Program-made: the position numbers and the translations under genes
Origin: an uncultured Chloroflexota bacterium
GTDB lineage: Bacteria > Chloroflexota > Anaerolineae > Aggregatilineales > Phototrophicaceae
Length of the DNA: 10,118 nucleotides
Direction: 5' to 3'
Assembly: GCA_937927665.1 (NCBI GenBank)
Contig: CALBRY010000169.1
Location: 1 to 10,118, forward strand
Notes under the pieces: model-generated
What the model saw: only the letters and a program-made list of their open reading frames with translations
Told to the model about the DNA's origin: nothing
The model's database searches: none
Shown: piece by piece, positions 1 through 6,359 of the stretch
Position numbering within the stretch: position 1 is the stretch's first letter
How the letters are laid out: every line of letters starts with the position of its first letter

Positions 1-37
1 GATTATTGCGGGGCGAGGTATTCCCGGCTTGCCGTAT

Positions 38-80
38 GCCTCGTTTTCGAGCTTGAGGGGAAGCGTGCCGAAAACGAGGC
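38..80. repeat. Large inverted repeat / hairpin near the left edge
   Basis: A 12-bp perfect inverted repeat, GCCTCGTTTTCG (38-49) and CGAAAACGAGGC (69-80), is separated by 19 nt. Inside it GCTT (51-54) can pair with AAGC (61-64), closing a GAGGGG loop, so the whole element can fold into a two-part stem. Neither side has a following T-run, so it is not a classic intrinsic terminator. It could be a bidirectional transcription stop between converging units, an intergenic repeat family member, or an operator. The gene to the left lies outside the window. The palindrome is read directly; its role is not known. Confidence 0.6.
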
Positions 81-293
81 GATTCTACGAGTTCCCCCAA
101 CCCACGCGATCGTCAGATCAAATGCCGCATACTTGATCTGTCCATTTCCGGTTCAGAAGCTGCTGACGAAAATCGGGATCTGGGAAGAAACGGGATGCGA
201 CGCACCGCATCCCGTGTATAACCGCGTACCCTGCCCGCGTCGTTTATCGACGAACCGCCGCTTTGGAGGAAAACGACAGGCAGGTATCATGCA
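81..293. other. Intergenic stretch at the end of the main operon
   Basis: I see no coding region here that I would defend. A 70-codon open frame at 133-345 on the plus strand has unremarkable composition, no Shine-Dalgarno sequence, and runs into the 3' end of the receiver gene. The only structured element is the hairpin at about 181-215, listed separately. No tRNA cloverleaf or riboswitch-like layout was recognised. Confidence 0.5.
181..215 (-). terminator. Intrinsic terminator of the diterpene/two-component operon
   Basis: CGGGATGCG (191-199) and CGCATCCCG (206-214) form a perfect 9-bp GC-rich stem, extended to 10 bp by A190:T215, with a 6-nt loop. Read on the minus strand the stem is followed by TTTCTTCCCA, a short U-rich tail. 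It begins about 80 nt beyond the stop of the receiver gene at 294, the right place to end the minus-strand operon. The plus-strand side has no T-run. The T tract is short and broken by C, so efficiency is uncertain. Confidence 0.72.
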
Positions 294-671
294 TTATTCT
301 GCGGATGTTCGCCGCATCAGGCGCTGCGAGAGATCACGCACTTGACGAAACGTCGTTGGTTTCAAAACCACTAGGTCGGCAAAAGGCTCGATAGTTTCTG
401 CCATGCGCGGGTCTGCGGTTGTGACGATGACCAACACCGATTTCAGCCGCGGGTCGGCACGGATCGCCTCGATAATTTGGGTTCCATCAACGTTTGGCAG
501 ATGCAAATCGAGCAGGATGAGTCGAGGAATAACCTGTTTGATCCGTTCCATCGCCTGATCTCCGGAGCGGATGGCTTCACAGCGCATATTCAGGGACTCA
601 AGTGCGGCGACGAAAATTTCCGATGCGTCATAGTCATCTTCGATAACAAGCGCCAGCGTTTGATCCATCAT
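294..671 (-). CDS. Single-domain response regulator (CheY-like receiver)
   Basis: This 125-residue protein is a stand-alone receiver domain with no DNA-binding or enzymatic output domain. It has the full phosphorylation set: acidic pocket D12-D13 (in EDDYD), phospho-acceptor D55 at the end of the LILLD strand, the switch residue T84 or T85 (in VIVTTAD), and the conserved Lys-Pro pair K104-P105. The length is normal for CheY/Spo0F-type proteins. Its ATG shares an ATGA with the stop of the histidine kinase gene (4-nt overlap), implying translational coupling and making that kinase the likely phosphodonor. A GGAGGA sits 12 nt upstream of this ATG, inside the kinase gene; a second ATG follows immediately. 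With no output domain it must act by protein-protein contact or as a phosphorelay intermediate. The partner is not visible here. The receiver call is very safe; the target is unknown. Confidence 0.93.
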   Translation of the reverse strand: MMDQTLALVIEDDYDASEIFVAALESLNMRCEAIRSGDQAMERIKQVIPRLILLDLHLPNVDGTQIIEAIRADPRLKSVLVIVTTADPRMAETIEPFADLVVLKPTTFRQVRDLSQRLMRRTSAE

Positions 672-2371
672 GATAGATTTTTATCCTCCGACGGAGTAAT
701 CGGCAGCGTTACCGTAAAGGTACTGCCTTGTCCCAGCGTACTCTGTATGCTCACATCCCCCCCTAACAAATGCGCCAACTGCTTGACAATCGATAAGCCC
801 AGACCACTGCCCGCGCTGCTGCGCGTTGTTGGATCATGCGCTTGGCGGAAGGCATCAAAAATGTAGCCCTGTGCATCTTTAGAAATCCCCGGTCCACTAT
901 CGATAACATCGACCGCCCACTGGGTTTTATCAACGCAGTAGACCTTCACTCGCACATACCCTTTGCTGGTGAACTTGAGCGCATTACCGACTAGGTTCAT
1001 CAAGATTTGATGGACGCGCTGAGGGTCAGTGACGACTAGCTCCGGTACATCAGGCGCAATCTGGGTGGAAAACTCCAGATTCTTTTCGCGCGCGAGTACA
1101 TCAATCATCGCCTGTACTTCGTCGATGAGCGTACGAATACTCGTAGGCTGCTTATGGATCGTCAATCGTCCTGCTTCGATCTGTGCTTGGTCGAGCAGAT
1201 TGTTAACCAAATCCAACATACGGGTGGCATTCACGGTGATACGTTTGACTTTCTCGCTCTGCTGCGTATTGACTTCGCCAAGAACCCCCTCTTGCAGCAT
1301 GTCAGCGTAGCCAAGGATCGCATTCAGAGGTGTACGCAGTTCATGGGAAGCCATTGACAGAAATGATCCCTTCATGCGTTCAAGTTCGGCTTCGCGCGTC
1401 ACATCACGATAGACCATGACATGCCCGAATGCGTTGTCAGCCCCTGTCCGCACCTGCGCCACGCTCACGGAAAGGGTTTTATCGCCCCAAGGAACACGAA
1501 TATTGGGCGTATCCGATGCAGTGGCAGTGCTCATCTGACTGATTAACTTCTCTTGCACATCCGGCTTCACGTTATCTACCATCAAGGTACGTATGTCATT
1601 ACCCAAAATGGCTTGTGACGGGCGGTCGAGCAACTGCGTCACAGATGGGTTGGCAACTATTGCCTTGCCCTGTTGGTCGAAGACGATCACGCCGTCGGCA
1701 ATTGCCTGCAAAATCGCTTGGTTCTTGCTCGCTTCAGCCTGTTCACGGGTGAGCGATAACTGCAACGCTTCGGTGCGCTGCGCCACGCGCTGATCAAGTT
1801 CACGATTGATAACATACAAGTCATGCAGCGCACGCTCTAGCGTATTGGTGGTCAGCCAAGAAACCAGCGCTACCATGAGGAAGCCAACGATAGCACTCAC
1901 ATTAGCGACCACATTGATGGAGGAGCTGACCAGCACAATCAAAACAGACGACAACGCCCAAAAGATAAAGCTCGCCCCCGGGCGCAGCAGCATACTTGCC
2001 ATGCTGATAGGCAGCACAAACAGGAACAAACTTCGCCCTGTCACCACTTCCATCGGACTATCGGAGAACGTCACAATGAACGTGATCATGAGCAGGAGCA
2101 GAACGGCTGCAAGCGTGCCGCTCCCATATCGATTAATGCTGTAGATGAGGATCGCACCTACAAACGACACCCCACTGGCTATGTAGAGCAGGGTAACTTC
2201 TTCCGGCAGACCTGCAAGCCCTGCCACATCGGTTGCTAGGGTGTATAGAAAGAGAATGAGTCCCAGCGCCATAATGGAAACGAGCAGGATGTTTAGAAGG
2301 CGACGGCGGCGTGCGTCATCGGGATCGGAGACTTTAACATCAATGAAGGTGTGTGTCAGAGACTTCAGCAT
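668..2371 (-). CDS. Membrane-bound PAS-domain sensor histidine kinase
   Basis: A 567-residue sensor kinase. The N-terminal half carries about six hydrophobic segments (roughly 25-47, 60-80, 85-102, 112-129, 131-150, 154-174) with only short loops, so there is no large extracytoplasmic sensor domain. A charged helical linker (about 177-215) leads into a PAS domain (about 216-325), then HisKA with the H-box SHELRTPLN (phospho-accepting H343), and HATPase_c with N-box NLVGNALKFT (459-468), G1 DSGPGI (491-496) and G2 GSGLGLSI (521-528). All kinase motifs are intact. I chose the ATG at 2371: it overlaps the cyclase stop by 7 nt and gives a natural amphipathic start. An in-frame ATG at 2458 would add 29 polar residues overlapping the cyclase gene and has no Shine-Dalgarno sequence. 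The site before 2371 is weak (GGA, 9 nt upstream), so translation probably depends on coupling with the cyclase. The receiver encoded next is its probable partner. The signal sensed is unknown. Confidence 0.93.
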   Translation of the reverse strand: MLKSLTHTFIDVKVSDPDDARRRRLLNILLVSIMALGLILFLYTLATDVAGLAGLPEEVTLLYIASGVSFVGAILIYSINRYGSGTLAAVLLLLMITFIVTFSDSPMEVVTGRSLFLFVLPISMASMLLRPGASFIFWALSSVLIVLVSSSINVVANVSAIVGFLMVALVSWLTTNTLERALHDLYVINRELDQRVAQRTEALQLSLTREQAEASKNQAILQAIADGVIVFDQQGKAIVANPSVTQLLDRPSQAILGNDIRTLMVDNVKPDVQEKLISQMSTATASDTPNIRVPWGDKTLSVSVAQVRTGADNAFGHVMVYRDVTREAELERMKGSFLSMASHELRTPLNAILGYADMLQEGVLGEVNTQQSEKVKRITVNATRMLDLVNNLLDQAQIEAGRLTIHKQPTSIRTLIDEVQAMIDVLAREKNLEFSTQIAPDVPELVVTDPQRVHQILMNLVGNALKFTSKGYVRVKVYCVDKTQWAVDVIDSGPGISKDAQGYIFDAFRQAHDPTTRSSAGSGLGLSIVKQLAHLLGGDVSIQSTLGQGSTFTVTLPITPSEDKNLS

Positions 2372-3843
2372 GTGGTTTTGTCCGTCAGTGTTTCTGCGAC
2401 CAACGCCAACGCGCTCAGGATTGTCGCGCGGACGACTAGCACCGGAGTATAAAGACATTTACCGATGTAGAGCGGCGGATAAGGGGGATCGATTCGGCTT
2501 TCCAGCCAGTCCGCTCCTCGCTTAAGGGTGTCCGGGGGCACGGGATGTCCAGCACGCTGCCAGCAGACCAACGCTTGCAGGGCATACGCGGTTTCTTCGG
2601 CAGTCGGCATAAAATAGCCCCACGAACCATCCTCGTTCTGGGTATCGATGAACCAACTGACCGCATCTTCCACCAAGCTGTCTAGATAGCCAGCGGCGGC
2701 AATGATTCCATGACCGGTTGTGTAATACGGCGAAACATGCCATTTATCAAACCAGAAAGCAGCTCCGTGGAGAAACGTCTTGATCTTCTGGACTGATGGG
2801 TAATGCGGGGGCAAACCAGCCGTACGCAGCGCGTTAAGAATATGGATGTTCGTACTGATCGACGGGTTCGCTTCTAACGAAAAACAGCGGAAATACTCGC
2901 GCTCCTCATATGAAAGCACAGCCTCTACATCTGGATACCCTCCGAATCGCACAAGAACATCATACGCCACAGCGCTATCGTCGCCATCTTTCACGTAATC
3001 GACCGATATACCGAGTCCTTGACCGGGAGTCCAACACTTCTGAATGAAGTCAAAATGGGGCTGACACGCCTCGATGATTTCGGGATCAAGATCGGTTATG
3101 AGTGCTAGGTGCCACAGAACCCAGAGCCGCTCGAAAAGATCAAACGGAATCACGTTCGGCACCGAACCATCGGGCTGCATGACCCGATTGAGGTAATCCA
3201 GCGCACGTTGATCATCCGGGCGGATATACAGCAAAAAGTAGGCGGTTGCTGCCGGACTATTCCCGATCGAGCCGTTTGGAAGCTGCAAATGAGGGACATC
3301 CAGCAGATCGATTTCGTCTGTTCCCGCCATTTCTGCCGAGTGAGCAAATGTGACATTTCGGTTGATGACACCACCGGGCAGTCGTGAAAGTTTCTTTTCC
3401 CGCATGGCGTGTAGTTTGGGCATTTCGGCATAATCCTTCTTCTGGACAATGCCTAACCGTTCGGCTTCTAGGAACAGGGTGGGAGCGATCAGCTCGAAAC
3501 CGACCGTTTCCAGCGTCATTTCATGGCGCAAATCGCCGATCACACTGACGAGCGCATCTTTCGCCCGTTGAATGCGTCCCGCATCCTGCGGATCATTGTT
3601 AACGACCAGCGCGATCGCGGCTGCGAGCGTGCAGACTAACCGGTCATTGTAATAACGGGGTGCCCATGCGCCCCAGGTTCCGTCGTCCAACTGGTGCTGA
3701 CGCAGCCATTCCAGCGCGCGCAGTCCAACGGACTCGCCGCGCGGTGCCAAGCGTGCGACCCAAGCGGTATCATACGCAGAACTCGTTATCTCGCCTTCAC
3801 CGATCTCACCAAGCAACCGCAGGATTTCGCTACGATAGTCCAT
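2365..3843 (-). CDS. Class II diterpene cyclase (Rv3377c / copalyl-type diphosphate synthase family)
   Basis: This 492-residue protein matches bacterial class II diterpene cyclases, which protonate geranylgeranyl diphosphate and cyclise it to a bicyclic diterpenyl diphosphate while keeping the diphosphate. Near the N-terminus is the family signature SAYDTAWVA (22-30). The catalytic acid motif DxDD is present as DGDD (286-289), with D288 the expected proton donor. A GSIGNSPAATAY block (191-202) matches the conserved PSATA region of copalyl diphosphate synthases. QW-like repeats occur around 51-58 and 402-411 (QNEDGSWGYF). There is no class I DDxxD, so a second enzyme must remove the diphosphate; the gene just upstream fits. 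The length is close to Rv3377c (about 500) and well below squalene-hopene cyclases (above 600). I chose the ATG at 3843, directly after an AGGAGG and aligning with the remembered Rv3377c start; an ATG at 3855 would add four residues. The product skeleton (halimadane, clerodane, labdane) cannot be read from the sequence. Confidence 0.9.
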   Translation of the reverse strand: MDYRSEILRLLGEIGEGEITSSAYDTAWVARLAPRGESVGLRALEWLRQHQLDDGTWGAWAPRYYNDRLVCTLAAAIALVVNNDPQDAGRIQRAKDALVSVIGDLRHEMTLETVGFELIAPTLFLEAERLGIVQKKDYAEMPKLHAMREKKLSRLPGGVINRNVTFAHSAEMAGTDEIDLLDVPHLQLPNGSIGNSPAATAYFLLYIRPDDQRALDYLNRVMQPDGSVPNVIPFDLFERLWVLWHLALITDLDPEIIEACQPHFDFIQKCWTPGQGLGISVDYVKDGDDSAVAYDVLVRFGGYPDVEAVLSYEEREYFRCFSLEANPSISTNIHILNALRTAGLPPHYPSVQKIKTFLHGAAFWFDKWHVSPYYTTGHGIIAAAGYLDSLVEDAVSWFIDTQNEDGSWGYFMPTAEETAYALQALVCWQRAGHPVPPDTLKRGADWLESRIDPPYPPLYIGKCLYTPVLVVRATILSALALVAETLTDKTTC

Positions 3844-3846
3844 TGT

Positions 3847-3852
3847 CCTCCT
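3847..3852 (-). promoter_or_regulatory. Strong Shine-Dalgarno of the diterpene cyclase
   Basis: A full AGGAGG lies in the 19-nt gap between the stop of the upstream synthase (3863) and the ATG at 3843. The spacer is only 3 nt (ACA), shorter than usual. It lies inside the four-codon extension that an ATG at 3855 would create, so it argues for the 3843 start. It is the strongest ribosome site in the operon. Confidence 0.6.
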
Positions 3853-3862
3853 CATATCTGCA

Positions 3863-4783
3863 TCAGCCTATGTCGTTTATGGGGGCGACAAGTCCAGCCA
3901 CAGGTGCCGGATACCAAAAACGCCCATGCCGCACGCCTACCCCGAGTGTTGTTTCCCGATGCGTATCAAAGAAAGATCGCATCACCATCATCTCCTCAGC
4001 CGTGATGTCGCCATAATCACTTTCCTCCATTTGTCGGGTGAAAAGGTGATCGTAGAGGATGGCGCGAAACTGACGCTCATTCAGATACAGGGATGGGCTG
4101 AGCGTGAAGTACAAGTCTTCATTCCCTGTCGTCACCAGCGGCATATCAAAAAAAGTGAACTTGTCGAACCCAACGTAGAAACTGAGGGGGGACACTGGCA
4201 TTCCGTAGTAGCGCTGGATCAGGGTGTTCTTATCAGGGATTTCCCCGTGCGCTTGAAAATGGGCAACCGTTATTTCGGCAACGGCAGCGGTCGGGTCATT
4301 GGCAAACAAGCCGAATAATATCTGACCACCGGTACGATCAGCCGTGCGCGCAGTCAACTCATCGAAGAGTGCAAGCAAATACTCATACTTTGTTCCCCGA
4401 AAGTAACGCGCGTAATCGCCATAAAAACCCACGCGCAGATTACATTGGTCGTACAGGTTGAGAAAGTGCTGATTTTGCGCAAAATGTGCCAACCCGTGCG
4501 TGGTCATTTCAGTATAGGCATCGCCACGTTCGAACAAATCAGGTCCATATACAGGTACCAGCAGCGTATGGATGCCATATTCGAACATCATCCGGTAGAC
4601 GGCGACGTTCGGAGCGAGCATCCCATCAATGTAGTTGCTGCCCAGCGAGTTCAATGTCTCAGATTCCAGCATCATCCAGCGTCGTGTGCCATTGACGGGA
4701 AAGCCGCAGACTTTTGTTCCCGCTTGGCGCATCATCCGCGCGATCGATTTAGTGGGTAGGTTGAGAAAGGTGTTCTGATCCAT
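3863..4783 (-). CDS. Tuberculosinol/kolavelool-synthase-like diterpene enzyme (Rv3378c family)
   Basis: This 306-residue protein resembles, from memory, Rv3378c of M. tuberculosis, a cis-prenyltransferase-fold enzyme that ionises a bicyclic diterpenyl diphosphate and captures it with water (tuberculosinol/isotuberculosinol) or with adenosine (tuberculosinyl adenosine). Matching blocks in order are FPxxGTRRW (28-36), MMFEYGI (65-71), DLFERGDAY (82-90), FYGDY (120-124), FGLFANDP (157-164), YYG (192-194), FDMPL (212-216), YFTLSPSLYL (225-234), ILYDHLF (242-248) and GVGVRHGRFW (281-290). Length is close to Rv3378c (about 296). The Rv3378c residue D34, shown to be essential there, corresponds to Asn31 here, while the following Arg-Arg pair (34-35) and a Tyr equivalent to Y51 are kept. 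The ATG at 4783 has AGAGGA 9 nt upstream and aligns with the Rv3378c start; an upstream TTG at 4813 is less likely. The gene overlaps the glycosyltransferase gene by 35 nt and is followed 19 nt later by the cyclase that should make its substrate. Family assignment is strong; the exact product is not known. Confidence 0.88.
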   Translation of the reverse strand: MDQNTFLNLPTKSIARMMRQAGTKVCGFPVNGTRRWMMLESETLNSLGSNYIDGMLAPNVAVYRMMFEYGIHTLLVPVYGPDLFERGDAYTEMTTHGLAHFAQNQHFLNLYDQCNLRVGFYGDYARYFRGTKYEYLLALFDELTARTADRTGGQILFGLFANDPTAAVAEITVAHFQAHGEIPDKNTLIQRYYGMPVSPLSFYVGFDKFTFFDMPLVTTGNEDLYFTLSPSLYLNERQFRAILYDHLFTRQMEESDYGDITAEEMMVMRSFFDTHRETTLGVGVRHGRFWYPAPVAGLVAPINDIG

Positions 4784-6104
4784 GCAGGATGTTCCTCTGT
4801 TTTTGCCAGTCAAAAAAAGTCCACAACCGCATTGTGAGTAGACCGTAGAACACGACTGTTGTGATTAGGGTGAGTGGGAGATAGATGCTCGGATCGGTGA
4901 GGACATAGGGACCCGGAGCAAGAATACTATCTCCAAAGATCACATAAGAAATGACCTGTATCGCATCCACCAACATGTAAGGCAAGAAAGCGACCCAGAT
5001 CAATCCACGCAGCCAACCCCGATGGGTCGCTACCAGCAGCGTGAAGACGGCGATGCTCAGGGTAAGTTCCCAAACGACATCTAACCAGATGAAAGCGGCG
5101 GTGTAGAGTGCAAACACCAGCACGAGTTTCATGTATCCGTTGATAACTCGCAGTGGTTGTATCAGTGCCCGCAGCCCGAATAGTGCCAGCGATAGCACAA
5201 TCAGGCTTTTAATCACCAGCGCAAGGCGCAGCGATTCAGGGGACACATTGAAGAGATAAACGACAATCTGGACAATCGAGTGGTTGTAGCCAAGAAACGG
5301 TAGATCGGGCGTACGCCAAGGATAATTACCACCAATCCCCACAAGCAGATTGAAGTATGTGGCATACTGCCCCAGACCATAGGTTGATCCCATCAGCCCT
5401 ATCGTGACTATGGTGCAAGCCGCATACGCTGCAACCGATAAGCCAATCAGTCGGAAGAAAAAGCGATACTGCCCGATGAGCAGAGGAAGAACGGCAGCGA
5501 ACGCCCATTGTGGCTTGATTTGCAGGATGATCGTCAGCAAGGTCACCGACCAGCCGAGTTTCTGGGTGAGAATGACTTGGATGAGCAGCGACGCCAGCAG
5601 TGCCATCAGGACATACACATTGAGATAGTTGAGATCACTCCAGAACGGCGAGTAGATCAACCACGCAGGCAGCAAAAGCGCTTGGGTACGAACCGCACCG
5701 TCCATGCCCAGTCCTGCAAAGATGCGCCCCCACACGAAGTAGAGAAGCCCATAGGTGATTACGTGCAGCAGTGTGTGGATCAACGCATTCGCCACAGAAG
5801 AGAGCGCTAGGAAAGGCGTAAATGCCAGCGCAAATGAGGGCGCATACTGGTAGAACTCCATGCGCTCCAGCGGCAGGGGCGGATAAAGCGGTTGCTGATT
5901 TTGAACAGCCTGTGCTGCATCAAGGTAAATTCGCAAATCGTCGGGGAGGAACGTCGTCTCCGTCATCTGCACGGGTGAAAATGCCCCAACGACCAGCAGC
6001 ACTTGCAGCAGAAGGCGCAGCAAGGCAAAAATGCCCACAGCGCTCAGCACGACGCGATACCAACGTTTTTCTGCCCAAGCTTGGCGAATCGATATCCAGA
6101 GCAT
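4749..6104 (-). CDS. GT87-like (DUF2029) polytopic membrane glycosyltransferase
   Basis: A 451-residue integral membrane protein with about ten or more hydrophobic segments. After the first transmembrane helix (about 17-43) an extracytoplasmic loop carries LPDDLRIY (53-60), then a QPLYPP segment (71-76) and FYQYAPSFALAFTPF (84-98). This order (Asp in loop one, then LYPP, then a YxPxF-type block) is the layout of GT87 enzymes such as mycobacterial PimE, where a loop-one Asp is catalytic. Asp55 or Asp56 would be the counterpart. GT87 enzymes transfer mannose or related sugars from polyprenyl-phosphate donors on the outer face of the membrane. I chose the ATG at 6104, preceded by AAGGGGA at 10 nt; an ATG at 6161 would add a Cys/Ser-rich 19-residue extension with no Shine-Dalgarno. 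It is the first gene of the operon and overlaps the diterpene synthase by 35 nt, suggesting, without proof, that the acceptor is the diterpenoid or that its donor is isoprenoid-linked. The sugar and acceptor are unknown. Confidence 0.78.
   Translation of the reverse strand: MLWISIRQAWAEKRWYRVVLSAVGIFALLRLLLQVLLVVGAFSPVQMTETTFLPDDLRIYLDAAQAVQNQQPLYPPLPLERMEFYQYAPSFALAFTPFLALSSVANALIHTLLHVITYGLLYFVWGRIFAGLGMDGAVRTQALLLPAWLIYSPFWSDLNYLNVYVLMALLASLLIQVILTQKLGWSVTLLTIILQIKPQWAFAAVLPLLIGQYRFFFRLIGLSVAAYAACTIVTIGLMGSTYGLGQYATYFNLLVGIGGNYPWRTPDLPFLGYNHSIVQIVVYLFNVSPESLRLALVIKSLIVLSLALFGLRALIQPLRVINGYMKLVLVFALYTAAFIWLDVVWELTLSIAVFTLLVATHRGWLRGLIWVAFLPYMLVDAIQVISYVIFGDSILAPGPYVLTDPSIYLPLTLITTVVFYGLLTMRLWTFFDWQKQRNILHGSEHLSQPTH
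4793..4798 (-). promoter_or_regulatory. Shine-Dalgarno deciding the Rv3378c-like start
   Basis: AGAGGA on the minus strand lies 9 nt before the ATG at 4783, within the 3' end of the glycosyltransferase gene. The similar 10-nt spacing seen before the glycosyltransferase and GNAT starts supports 4783 over the longer TTG frame at 4813. Confidence 0.6.
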
Positions 6105-6359
6105 CGAAAAGAGTTCCCCTTCAATGGATGAGCGACATGTACATGACCCGCTCAACGACATGGTTGGTGGTTATGAAGGCAATGTATGGTTTATGATGCT
6201 TCTAGAAACTTGGGGTGATCGATGTAGTCGTGAGCGTTGTTACCCCGCAGGGTTTTGACTCCTGCATATGGTTATGGTATAGGGAATTCTTTCACCTGTA
6301 AGTAAAGATTTCCGTTTGAGGTTAGGATTTGCCAACCCTGCATGGCACAAACCGCCAGT
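6105..6359 (-). other. 255-nt gap upstream of the diterpene operon
   Basis: This region separates the GNAT gene stop (6360) from the glycosyltransferase start. It should hold the operon promoter unless transcription reads through from GNAT. I found no -35/-10 pair I would defend on the minus strand. Visible structures are a perfect 10-bp palindrome CATGTACATG (6136-6145), about 30 nt before the start codon, and two weak 5-bp hairpins: TGCCA/TGGCA (6330-6347), just beyond the GNAT stop and lacking a T-run, and GCAGG/CCTGC near 6247-6265. No credible small ORF was seen. Confidence 0.45.
6136..6145. promoter_or_regulatory. Possible operator palindrome CATGTACATG
   Basis: A perfect 10-bp palindrome lies 31 nt upstream of the chosen glycosyltransferase ATG at 6104. 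If transcription starts in this gap it would sit in the leader or near the promoter, where a dimeric regulator could bind. Short palindromes arise by chance, and this one would be coding if the 6161 start were used. The co-encoded receiver has no DNA-binding domain, so it cannot be the binder. Confidence 0.25.

Noticed and set aside
477..866. Plus-strand open frame opposite the receiver and kinase genes
   Set aside because: Antisense shadow of two strongly motif-supported minus-strand genes, with no recognisable domain.
2372..2458. Longer histidine kinase start at 2458
   Set aside because: It adds 29 polar residues overlapping the cyclase coding region in another frame, has no Shine-Dalgarno, and the 2371 ATG gives the usual short-overlap operon junction.
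2365..3843. Squalene-hopene cyclase or oxidosqualene cyclase
   Set aside because: At 492 residues it is too short, and SAYDTAW near the N-terminus with the GNSPAATAY block points to class II diterpene cyclases; the DxDD motif alone does not separate the two.
3863..4783. Undecaprenyl diphosphate synthase (UppS)
   Set aside because: The motif is GTRRW rather than the MDGNGRWA of UppS, and the later blocks match the Rv3378c type instead.
4784..4813. Longer start for the Rv3378c-like gene at 4813
   Set aside because: The first codon is TTG without a ribosome site; the ATG at 4783 has AGAGGA at 9 nt and aligns with the start of Rv3378c.
6105..6161. Longer glycosyltransferase start at 6161
   Set aside because: No Shine-Dalgarno, and the added Cys/Ser-rich segment is unlike a membrane protein N-terminus; 6104 has AAGGGGA at 10 nt.
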